The notes: a model not told the origin generated them from the sequence alone. A stretch of DNA of 64,000 nucleotides from Firmicutes bacterium UBA1702 (GCA_002320005.1 DCJK01000021.1:66704-130703); one strand, 5' to 3'; shown: positions 53,879 to 61,946, counted from the first letter of the stretch. Program-made: numbers and translations.

Positions 53879-54424
53879 ATGAAAACTATTTTTACAGAAA
53901 GACTGATTCTGACACCTTGGCAGGATACAGAGGAAGATGCCAGAGGACTGTATGAATATGCCAAGGATCCGGATGTGGGACCTCGGGCCGGCTGGAAGCC
54001 ACATGAGAGCATAGAGGAATCCTCTGAAATAATTCGTGAACTTTTTCTCCCGCACAATGTGTGGGCAATAAGAGAAAAGGACAGCCACAGAATAATAGGC
54101 AGCATAGGTCTTGAAAATGACCGGCGCCGCGAAGACGTTGCCAGCCGCGAGATGGGATATTCTCTGGCAAAAAACTCATGGGGAAGAGGTTATATGACAG
54201 AGGCTGCAAAAGCGGTGATGGATTACGGCTTCATAGAGTTTGATCTTGTTATAATGGCTATCTGCACATCGCCGTCCAACAAGCGCTCTCAGCGTGTCAT
54301 AGAAAAATGCGGGTTCAAATATGAAGGATGCCAGCGCAAAGGATACCATATCTACGACGGCACCGACAGAGATAACTATGTTTATTCCATTCTCAGAGAA
54401 GAGTGGGAGGACATGCGCAAATGA
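53879..54424 (+). CDS. GNAT-family N-acetyltransferase (RimJ/RimL type)
   Basis: A 181-residue acetyltransferase with TERLILTPW at the start, REMGYSLAKNSWGRGYMTEAA forming the acetyl-CoA loop and NKRSQRVIEKCGFKYEGCQRKGYH near the end. These are features of ribosomal-protein or small-molecule acetylases; the substrate is unknown. The ATG at 53879 has AGGAG five bases upstream, while the earlier GTG has no spacing. It overlaps the next gene by ATGA. Confidence 0.9.
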   Translation: MKTIFTERLILTPWQDTEEDARGLYEYAKDPDVGPRAGWKPHESIEESSEIIRELFLPHNVWAIREKDSHRIIGSIGLENDRRREDVASREMGYSLAKNSWGRGYMTEAAKAVMDYGFIEFDLVIMAICTSPSNKRSQRVIEKCGFKYEGCQRKGYHIYDGTDRDNYVYSILREEWEDMRK

Positions 54425-55149
54425 AAAAAAAGACAAAAAAGCGTGTTTTCAGGCTGCTGACCGGACTCATATGTCTGGCGGCAGTTGCTGTTTTGGCGGT
54501 ATTTGGAATAAGCGAATATGTAAGATGGACAACAAAGGATGATATAATTCTGTCCTTCACTTCTGATGCAATGAAAGAAGAAATAGATGAGGAAAGCCTG
54601 ACAGAACTTAAGGAGCTGGATGCTGACTGCATACTTGTGCTGGGAGCAGGCATCCTGGACGCTGACACACCTTCTCCCATGCTGCAGGACAGACTTGACG
54701 CAGGGATACGTTTGTACCGGGAAGGCGTGGCGCCTAAAATACTTCTGACGGGAGACAACGGGCAGATTGGTCATAATGAAATACATGTCATGCTCAATTA
54801 TGTTAAGAATGCCGGTATACCTGAGGAGGATATCTTTTGCGATCATGCCGGATTTTCCACATATGACTCCATGTACAGAGCATCCAGCATTTTCGGGGTG
54901 CAGCGAGCTGTTGTGGTGACACAACGTTATCACGAATATAGAGCTGTTTATATCGGAAAGGCTTTGGGACTCGAAGTCAAAGGTGTATCTTCGGATCAGA
55001 AAAGATACAGTGGACAGTTCATGCGCGATATAAGGGAGATATTGGCTCGAGATAAAGATTTTTTCAAAATCAAAAGCAAGGCCGAATCCCTCCTGGGCGG
55101 AGAGGTGATACCTATCAGTGGAAGCGGATTGGTAAGCCATGGAGAGTAA
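54421..55149 (+). CDS. YdcF/SanA-like DUF218 protein
   Basis: A 242-residue protein with a basic N-terminus, one transmembrane helix (about 9-29) and a DUF218 domain: DCILVLGAGI, the polar loop GDNGQIGHNEIHVML, STYDSMYRASSIF and VVVTQRYHEYRA. SanA of this family is linked to envelope barrier function (vancomycin exclusion), but the biochemical role is open. The start overlaps the GNAT stop by ATGA. Confidence 0.85.
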   Translation: MKKKTKKRVFRLLTGLICLAAVAVLAVFGISEYVRWTTKDDIILSFTSDAMKEEIDEESLTELKELDADCILVLGAGILDADTPSPMLQDRLDAGIRLYREGVAPKILLTGDNGQIGHNEIHVMLNYVKNAGIPEEDIFCDHAGFSTYDSMYRASSIFGVQRAVVVTQRYHEYRAVYIGKALGLEVKGVSSDQKRYSGQFMRDIREILARDKDFFKIKSKAESLLGGEVIPISGSGLVSHGE

Positions 55150-55175
55150 CGCTTCGTAAAATACAGACATATAAT

Positions 55176-55203
55176 ATAGAGGACCAAAAGTCCTCTATTT
55201 TTA
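55176..55203 (+). terminator. Terminator after the ydcF-like gene
   Basis: ATAGAGGAC (55176-55184) pairs with GTCCTCTAT (55190-55198) around CAAAA, followed by TTTTTAT. It ends the long rightward operon that includes rnmV, rsmA and the LTA-synthase-like gene. Confidence 0.85.
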
Positions 55204-55219
55204 TGTCAGGAGCAAATTT

Positions 55220-56362
55220 ATGATATATTTTGATAACGGAGCCACTTCCTTCCCTAAGCCGGCCGGTATGGCAGAGGTTATGGAAGAGTGCATAACACAA
55301 TATTGCGGAAATCCGGGACGATCAGGACACAAGATGTCTCTCAGAACAGGAGAGGAAGTATACCGCGCACGGCGAAAGGTGGCGGAACTCTTTAATATTC
55401 AGGATGCTCAGAGAGTGGTATTTACAAAGAATACGACAGAGGCCTTAAATCTGGGGATACATGGGTTTCTGAAAAAGGGAGATCATGTAGTAACGACATC
55501 CATGGAACACAACTCTGTGCTGCGCCCGCTTAAGGCCATGGAAAGACATGGTGTGCAGCATACCATAGTAATGGCGGACAAAGAAGGATGTGTTTCGCCT
55601 GACATGATAGAGAAAGCAACAAGATCAAATACCGCAATGATAATAATGACAGCAGCATCCAACATCTGCGGAAGCAAAATGCCTTTAAAGGAAGTCGGTG
55701 ATATGGCGGCGCGAAGCGGCAGAATTTTTTTTGTGGATGCAGCACAAGGCGCCGGAGTAATGGACCTGGATGTAAGGAAGCTAAATATAGATATGATGGC
55801 CTTTCCGGGGCATAAAGGTCTGCTGGGTCCCATGGGAACAGGGGCGCTTTATGTACGGCCGGGCATAGAGCTGGCTCCCATAATGGAGGGAGGGACAGGA
55901 ACAGAATCCAGAAGCCGCAGTCAGCCATGCGTTTTTCCGGAAGGCTATGAAGCAGGCACGATAAATGCGCCTGCTATTATAGGTCTGGGATATTCAGCCG
56001 GATTTGTATATAAGGTGGGACCTGAAGTGATCGGCAGGTATGAGGAGGACCTCATATGCCGGCTGGAGGAAAAAATAAGAAATATGAAGGGTGTTTCTGT
56101 TTACGGACCTGCTCCCGGAAAGAAGACAGGGATTTCTCTAATAAATATAAACGGAATTTCTGCTGAAGAAGTGACGACAATGTTAAGTGAGACCTACGGG
56201 ATTGCGGTAAGAGGCGGATACCATTGTGCAGGGCTGGCACATAAGACCATAGGGACGTGGGATAAGGGTGCAGTAAGAATCAGCGCCGGCCTGTATAATA
56301 CCAAGAAGGAAATTGATTTTCTGTGCGATGCTCTTTGGTCCATAAAAAAAAGCTTGTGCTGA
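55220..56362 (+). CDS. Class V aminotransferase, cysteine desulfurase-like
   Basis: A 380-residue PLP enzyme. FDNGATSFPKP at the start, the PLP-binding DAAQGAGVMDLDV, the Schiff-base Lys in FPGHKGLLGP and the Cys loop RGGYHCAGLAHK fit the CsdA/SufS-like cysteine desulfurase family, which releases sulfur from cysteine for clusters or thio-modification. No SufU/IscU scaffold is nearby. AGGAGC precedes the ATG. It may be a selenocysteine lyase-type paralogue. Confidence 0.9.
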   Translation: MIYFDNGATSFPKPAGMAEVMEECITQYCGNPGRSGHKMSLRTGEEVYRARRKVAELFNIQDAQRVVFTKNTTEALNLGIHGFLKKGDHVVTTSMEHNSVLRPLKAMERHGVQHTIVMADKEGCVSPDMIEKATRSNTAMIIMTAASNICGSKMPLKEVGDMAARSGRIFFVDAAQGAGVMDLDVRKLNIDMMAFPGHKGLLGPMGTGALYVRPGIELAPIMEGGTGTESRSRSQPCVFPEGYEAGTINAPAIIGLGYSAGFVYKVGPEVIGRYEEDLICRLEEKIRNMKGVSVYGPAPGKKTGISLININGISAEEVTTMLSETYGIAVRGGYHCAGLAHKTIGTWDKGAVRISAGLYNTKKEIDFLCDALWSIKKSLC

Positions 56363-56364
56363 TA

Positions 56365-56393
56365 TAGACAAATTCATAAAAATGTGGTAACAT
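56365..56393 (+). promoter_or_regulatory. Candidate promoter of tRNA-Pro
   Basis: TAGACA (56365-56370) and TAACAT (56388-56393) with 17 bases between, ending 11 bases before the tRNA. Fits a short-leader tRNA promoter. Confidence 0.5.
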
Positions 56394-56404
56394 ATTTTGC
56401 GTTA

Positions 56405-56481
56405 CGGGATGTGGCTCAGCTTGGTAGAGCGTTGCGTTCGGGACGCAAAGGCCGCAGGTTCGAATCCTGTCATCCCGACCA
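56405..56481 (+). tRNA. tRNA-Pro(CGG)
   Basis: A full cloverleaf of 77 bases with encoded CCA: acceptor CGGGATG/CATCCCG, D-arm GCTC/GAGC, anticodon stem TTGCG/CGCAA with loop TTCGGGA (anticodon CGG), T-loop TTCGAAT. It borders the accessory segment that follows, and tRNA 3' ends are common integration targets. Confidence 0.95.
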
Positions 56482-56485
56482 GATA

Positions 56486-56530
56486 AAAACCGCTGTAACC
56501 TTGTATTTTCAGGGCTTCAGCGGTTTTTGT
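56486..56530 (+). terminator. Terminator after tRNA-Pro
   Basis: AAAACCGCTG (56486-56495) pairs with CAGCGGTTTT (56518-56527), followed by TGTTTT. It ends the tRNA transcript. Confidence 0.8.
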
Positions 56531-56560
56531 TTTGTTTTTAAATTGTTCTTGAGTTGTCTG

Positions 56561-56595
56561 TTAAACTGTTTTGACTAACATTTGACTAACAGTTT
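56561..56595. repeat. Tandem TTTGACTAACA repeats inside an inverted repeat
   Basis: TTTGACTAACA occurs twice head-to-tail (56570-56580 and 56581-56591). The pair is flanked by TAAACTGTT and AACAGTTTA, exact reverse complements. It lies between tRNA-Pro and the phage-like segment. Repeats like this are found at arm-type sites of tyrosine integrases, but no integrase gene is here. Confidence 0.6.
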
Positions 56596-56597
56596 AC

Positions 56598-56993
56598 TTA
56601 CTTTTCTTCAGCATTTGTTCTAGGTTTCTCTAAAGGCAACTCTGGTATAAATAGCGAAGGCATTCCTGCTAAACCGCACATTGCCTTCATGGTTGCCTGA
56701 ACATATGCATACATTTTAGAATGAATATCTTTTGCGACTATTTCAGGATTCTCAATGTCTTCATCTGTAGAGAAGAACCCTTGTGCTATTATATCTGCTC
56801 TTAACTCAGATTCAGTTGGTTCTTTTGTATTAGGACTAATTTTTATTTCTAACTTTCCAATACCCTTTTTTTTGTCTGGGCCAATATTAAAAGTGAATTC
56901 TCGCCCCACCGCCAAATTTGAATTTTTCCCTTCAATTAAATCATTTTCAAAAAGTATTTTTTTAATCTCAATCTTTTCTAAATTAATATTCAT
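56598..56993 (-). CDS. SecB-like chaperone linked to HicAB
   Basis: A 131-residue protein. The pattern LEKIEIKKILFENDL at the N-terminus and DIHSKMYAYVQATMKAMCGLAGMPSLFIPEL (in two parts) at the C-terminus resembles the SecB fold, including the family's conserved aromatic-rich helix followed by Pro-rich end. The ATG at 56993 is ten bases after GGAGA. It lies 24 bases after hicB as third gene of the operon. A SecB-like protein beside a toxin-antitoxin pair suggests a chaperone that stabilises the antitoxin. Similarity is read by eye, so moderate confidence. Confidence 0.65.
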   Translation of the reverse strand: MNINLEKIEIKKILFENDLIEGKNSNLAVGREFTFNIGPDKKKGIGKLEIKISPNTKEPTESELRADIIAQGFFSTDEDIENPEIVAKDIHSKMYAYVQATMKAMCGLAGMPSLFIPELPLEKPRTNAEEK

Positions 56994-57017
56994 CTTCACC
57001 AAATCTCCATTCTAATA

Positions 57018-57518
57018 TTAGCATTCCTTAGCAGTAAAGAACTTTATATTTGAATCATCTTTCTCAGGATATTGTAATACGATACCATTAGAATTTGTCT
57101 TATCCGAACAACTTGTAGTACTAATAAATACTAAATCCCTAACTTCATTTACGATATCCTTTATTGCTTCTTTTGTTACATTGGCTACATTCATCGTTAC
57201 AATTGCATTATTTATATACTGATTTAAACTAATACCTTGTTTTTTTGCATTCTCGCTTGCTTCCCTATGAACTGTAGGAGATACCCTTACCATAAATTTG
57301 CCGCTATATTCAACATTTTCTTCAAGAGTAGGTGTAGGAATTTTTATCCCAAGCTCTTCTGCAGTTTCTAACCACTCAATTTCATTTTGCCCTAGTTCTG
57401 CAATTGCTTCATCAATAGTATCCCCTTGTCCCACACAGCCTTTTAAATCCTTACTTTCTGCAATCCAAAAAACATGATCTTCGACTTTCATTTGATAAAC
57501 ATTGAAACCATATCTCAT
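57018..57518 (-). CDS. hicB: HicB-family antitoxin with C-terminal extension
   Basis: A 166-residue protein. Residues 1-55 form the HicB fold (WIAESKDLKGCVGQGDTIDEAIAEL split) and 71-108 a ribbon-helix-helix region typical of HicB (YSGKFMVRVSPTVHREA, GISLNQYINNAI). The last 55 residues go beyond the usual end and contain hydrophobic patches (VRDLVFIST, GIVLQYP, IKFFTAKEC). It should bind HicA and repress the operon. It starts three bases after hicA. The extension could be a chaperone-dependence segment (inference). Confidence 0.85.
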   Translation of the reverse strand: MRYGFNVYQMKVEDHVFWIAESKDLKGCVGQGDTIDEAIAELGQNEIEWLETAEELGIKIPTPTLEENVEYSGKFMVRVSPTVHREASENAKKQGISLNQYINNAIVTMNVANVTKEAIKDIVNEVRDLVFISTTSCSDKTNSNGIVLQYPEKDDSNIKFFTAKEC

Positions 57519-57521
57519 TTT

Positions 57522-57776
57522 TTAATTCTCCTCTCTAATCATATCAAATAATTCTTTTAATTGTTTGATATAAGCCTCCTTTACTTCCTTTCCATGAACA
57601 GGAATGGGGATTACAATACCCAGTTGAGGATACGCAATATGTAAAGAATGACGTCCAGAATTCTTTTTAACAATGCAGCCAAAATAATTTGCAAGTTTCT
57701 CTATTTCCTCATATGTAATATCATTTGGTATTGGCACTTTATAAAATCTATCTATAAGTTTTTCAATTTTGCTCAA
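57522..57776 (-). CDS. hicA: HicA-family mRNA interferase toxin
   Basis: An 84-residue protein, slightly longer than typical HicA, with YEEIEKLANYFGCIVKKNSGRHSLHI: the family's dsRBD-like fold with the active-site His after Gly. IPIPVHGKEV matches the conserved IPxH..E/K end of the fold. HicA cleaves mRNA unless neutralised by HicB. It is first in the operon, and AAGGAGG lies six bases upstream of the start codon. Confidence 0.85.
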   Translation of the reverse strand: MSKIEKLIDRFYKVPIPNDITYEEIEKLANYFGCIVKKNSGRHSLHIAYPQLGIVIPIPVHGKEVKEAYIKQLKELFDMIREEN

Positions 57777-57789
57777 AACGTCCTCCTTA

Positions 57790-57841
57790 TATCATATGTG
57801 CTAGTATCACATATGATACTATATTTTTTTTAAATTGTCAA
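57790..57841 (-). promoter_or_regulatory. Promoter and palindromic operator of hicA-hicB-secB-like operon
   Basis: On the minus strand TTGACA (57836-57841) and TATCAT (57813-57818) are 17 bases apart. TATCATATGTG (57790-57800) and CACATATGATA (57808-57818) form a perfect 11-bp inverted repeat with a 7-base spacer, and the right arm covers the -10 box. This is the layout expected of autorepressing antitoxins. Confidence 0.85.
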
Positions 57842-57920
57842 TTTTTCTTTAAACAATTATTTTCATTACCATGAGCAATATTAAAACAAGAATCCGAGGC
57901 ATTTGCATGCTTACTCAAAT

Positions 57921-58331
57921 CTATTTTACTTTCCTTAGTTTATCTTCAAATAATTTTTTCTCCGTTGGTTTTTTAGTGATAAATGCATTGTGCAGCATTC
58001 GCATTGGTGGCTTTCCTCTGGTGTAATGCCATTCACCTTCGGCATCCTTATACTTCCAGCCGCCTTTTCTGCCATTGTCTTCCAATGCATATTCACCTGT
58101 ACCGTATTCTGTAAAAATCGCATTTTCAAGTGGGCTTCCAATAGTGGCTTCCAGCTTGCTTTCATCAACTCTGTAATCCCATGAGCCTTTCAGCTGGCCA
58201 GTGTCAACGGGTGTATTTTGTTTTACTTTCCCCTGCACTTCGCCTGCTGCTTCGATTAAACCTTCAACCAGCAGCCTTTCGAGTTCTGATATAACCTTGT
58301 CAGAATTGTCTATAAAGCTTATATTCCCCAT
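57921..58331 (-). CDS. HK97 gp10-like phage head-tail protein
   Basis: A 136-residue protein with QNTPVDTGQLKGSWDYRV, IGSPLENAIFTEYGTGEYA and MRMLHNAF, the pattern of HK97 gp10-family minor structural proteins that join head and tail. It overlaps the upstream phage gene by one base. No tail or capsid genes follow; the toxin-antitoxin operon is next, so this is a prophage remnant rather than a module. Confidence 0.8.
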   Translation of the reverse strand: MGNISFIDNSDKVISELERLLVEGLIEAAGEVQGKVKQNTPVDTGQLKGSWDYRVDESKLEATIGSPLENAIFTEYGTGEYALEDNGRKGGWKYKDAEGEWHYTRGKPPMRMLHNAFITKKPTEKKLFEDKLRKVK

Positions 58332-58878
58332 TATTCCACCTTTTCATAATTCCATATTTTTTCATACTGTCTTTTAAAGTCTTCATAATTCTTTGCTTTG
58401 ACTGGTATAGAATGTGCATGAAGTTGTTCATGTAGAATGATATGTGGTGCTGTTTTACTGGATGTAAGAATGTCACAACTCCATAGCTTTCCAAACCTTT
58501 CAGCTGTATTATCCACCACAATGTCTCCACTCCACTTGCTTTCGTTTGAAACATGTTTGTTTGCGATTTCGTTGGTTCGCATTGCAATGGCTTTTACTTC
58601 TTTATCCGTGTACTTCTTTATGCCTTCACTTATCACAATTTCCATAAGTGGTATAATTTCAGCTGCCTTCATATACTTCTTCTTGAAATCATCAAAGCTT
58701 TCAGTCTTATCCAACCCATAATATGCAACTCTTACTTCTGGCAGTCTGGCAGCTTCCGCAGGCAAAAAATAATGGTTTCTGCTGATTCAATGCCATCCGG
58801 AAGTGTCATATTCTTCAACATGCCATGCACCAGATTTTTTATTTTGCTTTTTATTCTGATTTCTTCAATGGTGTTCAT
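58331..58878 (-). pseudogene. Phage-type HExxH protein, frameshifted
   Basis: An ATG at 58876-58878 opens a frame (MNTIEEIRIKSKIKNLVHGM and on to SAETIIF) that is broken at a run of six T on the coding strand (A6 at 58764-58769). One extra base joins it to LPAEAARLPEVRVAYYGLDK and gives 182 residues. The C-terminal part has IILHEQLHAHS, an HExxH zinc motif, as seen in phage head-associated metalloproteins and minor head proteins. As written only the second part could be read, from a TTG at 58765. I cannot name the family. Confidence 0.7.
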
Positions 58879-59236
58879 CTTTATTCCTTTCCTTTTCATC
58901 CAGCACCTTCTTAAGGCTCTTCAGGGCTTTTGCGTGGGTCATTGTAACCCAACTGTATGACCTGTCCATTCTGCTGGCTACCGTTTGAAAATCCATGCCC
59001 TTGAAATAGATGTTATATAAAAGGTCATATTGAGCAGTAGGAAGCTGTTCAATTGCCTTTTCTGCTTCTCTTCGGTAGTCTATGGCGGCCACAATTTCAT
59101 TTTGAAGGGCTTTTTCCTTTCCTATGTAATCAGATATTTTGTCGCTGTAGTCCGAAGTTCTGACCCCGTCAATGTGCATACTTGACGTTGCCCCTGTCGC
59201 CAATTCTCGCAGCCGTTCAACTTCTTCTCTCTTGTG
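58865..59236 (-). pseudogene. Phage sigma-70 region 4-like regulator, 5' truncated
   Basis: The remaining 112-124 residues include IGKEKALQNEIVAAIDYRREAEKAI (coiled region) and a C-terminal helix-turn-helix (MDFQTVASRMDRSYSWVTMTHAKALKSL split), resembling ArpU/DUF1492-type phage late regulators. In-frame codons for EEVERLRELATG precede the first possible start, but a TAA at 59237-59239 cuts the frame. Relatives carry about 25 more residues there. The cut coincides with the junction to the truncated TetR gene, so the 5' end was lost by recombination. Confidence 0.75.
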
Positions 59237-59243
59237 TTAGATT
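59237..59243. other. Junction between phage remnant and TetR fragment
   Basis: The minus-strand phage regulator frame is open to 59236, and the plus-strand TetR frame is open from 59241. Stop codons in both frames fall at 59237-59240. Two unrelated genes thus meet within about seven bases, which marks a recombination or deletion end point. Confidence 0.7.
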
Positions 59244-59576
59244 ATGTTCCTCTTTTTTCTGCATAACAAACAGATGAAATTATTCAGAAAACTGCTTACA
59301 ATTGAACAATTTCGAAACTCGGAAATGGCAGAAATGTATTCCAGGCAATACTTTAATGATCCACTGTCGTATCAGTCGGCTCTTTTCATGATATTTATCG
59401 GAAAAGGAAAGTTCAAAAAAGCCGATGCCGAAATCCTGGCACTGCAGTTTTATGCTCCCATATATACTTTGCTGACTGTATGTGATCGTCAGCCGGAAAG
59501 AGAACAGGAGGCTTTAAAAATGATAGAGGGACATCTGCAGCAATTCAGTGCCGGCTGCTCGGAGGATATGAAATGA
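59244..59576 (+). pseudogene. TetR-family regulator, C-terminal fragment
   Basis: The 110-residue reading frame contains LFRKLLTIEQFRNSEMAEMY, FNDPLSYQSALF and LQFYAPIYTLLTVCDRQPE, which match the ligand-binding C-terminus of TetR/AcrR regulators. The N-terminal helix-turn-helix (about 90 residues) is absent: phage-remnant DNA lies in its place. It overlaps the following flavin reductase-like gene by ATGA, so it was probably that gene's regulator. No TetR N-terminus is found at the other end of the remnant. Confidence 0.8.
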
Positions 59577-60291
59577 AAATCACGTTAGTACATGGACAAA
59601 ACCATAAAGGTAGCAGTTATCACATCGGCAGGCTCCTTGCAGAACAATTTGCAGACAGTGATATAAAAGAGTTTTTTCTGCCTAAAGATCTGGAGCATTT
59701 CTGTACCGGGTGCTGCAAGTGCATTTCCGATGAAGAGAAGTGTCCTTTTTATACCGGCAAAAGGCGCATTATGGAAGCAATTGAAGGCGCTGATCTGTTA
59801 ATTTTTACCACGCCCACATATTGCATGCGTGCATCAGCGCCGATGAAGTCATTTATTGACCTTATGTTCACATATTGGATGTCTCATAAACCACGGGAGT
59901 GCATGTTTTCAAAGAAAGCAGTGATAATATCAACCGCGGCAGGGACCGGAACGAGATCGGCAATTAAGGATATAAAAAACACATTGTTTTACTGGGGCGT
60001 TCCGTATATAAAAGAATACGGGATGGCCGTTCAGGCAATGAACTGGGAGCAGGTTTCTCCCGAAAAAAAGAAAAAATAAGCAACAACATGGTGGAACTTT
60101 CAAAAACAGTTGAAAATGCCAAGATTCGCGTCGGAATTAAAACGAAATTTATGTTCAGCATGATGCGCATAATGCAGCTTAAAGATTGGGGTTCCGGAAC
60201 AGAAGAAAAGGAGTATTGGAAGAAAAACGGATGGCTGGACACGCAGCGACCGTGGAAAAGTGACAAAAGCAGAAAATTTGACAATTTTTGA
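59573..60291 (+). pseudogene. NAD(P)H-dependent flavin reductase/flavodoxin-like protein, frameshifted
   Basis: The first 168 residues form a flavodoxin-like fold with LVHGQNHKGSSYHIGRLLAE (FMN phosphate loop) and a Cys cluster FCTGCCKCISDEEKCPF. Frame is lost at GAAAAAAAGAAAAAATAAGC (A6 at 60071-60076). One extra A gives EKKKKISNNMVELSKTVEN and runs to the stop at 60289-60291, giving 239 residues, the family's size. The rest ends in YWKKNGWLDTQRPW, typical of the family. It may be inactive or a base-call artefact. Confidence 0.85.
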
Positions 60292-60368
60292 CCTTTACTC
60301 TATACTAAAAATACATGACGATTTAAAGGAAGGCTTGTTAAGAGCACAGACTTCAATGGGGAGAACGA

Positions 60369-61946
60369 ATGAACAAACAGATTGAAGAGCAGGGACTAAA
60401 TCTTTTAAAAAAGGGGCAAAAAGGGCTGTTTCATGTGGTTTTCAGCCGGGTAGGGCTGATGGTGGTATTGCTTGTGCTGCAGTTTATGATCTTGTTTGCC
60501 GGATTCGCGTGGTTTAAGGAAGCTCTTCCTCATATATATGGAGGGTCTACTATCTTTGCTGTGGCAATGGTGCTGTATGTTCTGAACAGAAACCACGACC
60601 CCAGCGCAAAAATAACCTGGCTTGTTATTATTATGGCTTTGCCGGTCTTCGGAGGTCTTTTTTACATATATACTCAGAGTGATTTGGGTCACAGAGTCTT
60701 GAAAAAAAGAATGGGAGAAATCATTGACTGGACAGAGGGAAGCATCCCTCAGGGAGACGAAGCAATTGACAAGTTAAAGACAGTAAATTACGGAGCTGCA
60801 TCTTTAGCCGAATATATTCACAGAGTAGGGAAATTTCCCACATATGAAAATACAGAGGTAACATATTTCCCCTCCGGAGAAGACAAATTTGAAGAACTGC
60901 TGGTACAGCTGCGTAATGCCAAAAATTTTATATTTCTGGAATACTTCATCATAGATGAAGGGTATATGTGGGGAAATGTTCTTGAAATACTGGCAGAAAA
61001 AGTCAAAGAAGGTGTGGATGTAAGGGTGATTTATGATGGCACATGTGAATTTTCCACACTGCCCCATGATTATCCGAAAAGGCTTGGAAAGCTGGGCATA
61101 AAATGTAAGGCTTTTGCTCCTATTACACCTTTTGCATCTACTCATTACAATTACAGAGATCATCGCAAGATTGCCGTAATTGACGGTGACATCGCCTTCA
61201 CCGGGGGAATAAATCTGGCAGATGAATATATAAACCGGATCGAAAAGCGCGGGCATTGGAAGGATACAGCCATAATGCTAAAAGGAGAAGCCGTAAAAAG
61301 TTTTACTCTTATGTTTCTTCAGGCCTGGAACATAGATGAGAAAAAAATAGAGTTCGAGACCTTTATGAACTACAATCCGGCTCCGGTAAAGAGCGCAGGT
61401 GGATTTGTGGTGCCTTATGGAGACTGCCCTCTGGATGATGACAAGGTTGGAGAAAGAGTATATATGGATATTCTCAACCGTGCTCAGAAATATGTTCATA
61501 TTATGACACCATACCTTATCCTGGATGGAGAGATGGAAACAGCAATACGGTTTGCCGCAGAGAGAGGTGTGGATGTATCAATAATATTACCTGCAATTCC
61601 CGACAAGAAAGTGGCTTATTCTCTGGCAAAGACTCACTATAAGGGTATGCTGGAATCAGGAGTAAAAATATACGAATATACTCCGGGATTTATTCATGCA
61701 AAGGTGTTTGTAAGTGATGACAGAGAGGCAGTTGTGGGAACTATCAATCTTGATTACAGAAGTCTTTATCATCACTTTGAGTGCGCAGCCTACATGTATG
61801 GGACAAAGTGCATAAATCAGATAGAGTCAGATTTCAGAAAAACGGCAGCAGTATGCAGGAGAGTAACGCATGAAACGATAAAACATGAAAAAAAGAGCCT
61901 TAAACTGTTGGGATTTGTTATGAAAGGCTTTGCGCCGCTGATGTAG
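60369..61946 (+). CDS. cls: Cardiolipin synthase
   Basis: A 525-residue phospholipase D-superfamily enzyme that condenses phosphatidylglycerol into cardiolipin at the membrane. Two N-terminal transmembrane helices (about 28-50 and 58-75) precede a third short hydrophobic segment and two HKD motifs: HYNYRDHRKIAVIDG with GGIN, and FIHAKVFVSDDREAVVGTINLD. The start at 60369 follows GGGGAGAACGA. It precedes a TetR regulator by 29 bases. Confidence 0.95.
   Translation: MNKQIEEQGLNLLKKGQKGLFHVVFSRVGLMVVLLVLQFMILFAGFAWFKEALPHIYGGSTIFAVAMVLYVLNRNHDPSAKITWLVIIMALPVFGGLFYIYTQSDLGHRVLKKRMGEIIDWTEGSIPQGDEAIDKLKTVNYGAASLAEYIHRVGKFPTYENTEVTYFPSGEDKFEELLVQLRNAKNFIFLEYFIIDEGYMWGNVLEILAEKVKEGVDVRVIYDGTCEFSTLPHDYPKRLGKLGIKCKAFAPITPFASTHYNYRDHRKIAVIDGDIAFTGGINLADEYINRIEKRGHWKDTAIMLKGEAVKSFTLMFLQAWNIDEKKIEFETFMNYNPAPVKSAGGFVVPYGDCPLDDDKVGERVYMDILNRAQKYVHIMTPYLILDGEMETAIRFAAERGVDVSIILPAIPDKKVAYSLAKTHYKGMLESGVKIYEYTPGFIHAKVFVSDDREAVVGTINLDYRSLYHHFECAAYMYGTKCINQIESDFRKTAAVCRRVTHETIKHEKKSLKLLGFVMKGFAPLM

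Noticed and set aside
56486..56527. Inverted repeat after tRNA-Pro as an attachment-site core
   Set aside because: The perfect 10-bp stem and following T-run are better explained as the tRNA terminator, and no second copy exists at the other end of the segment.
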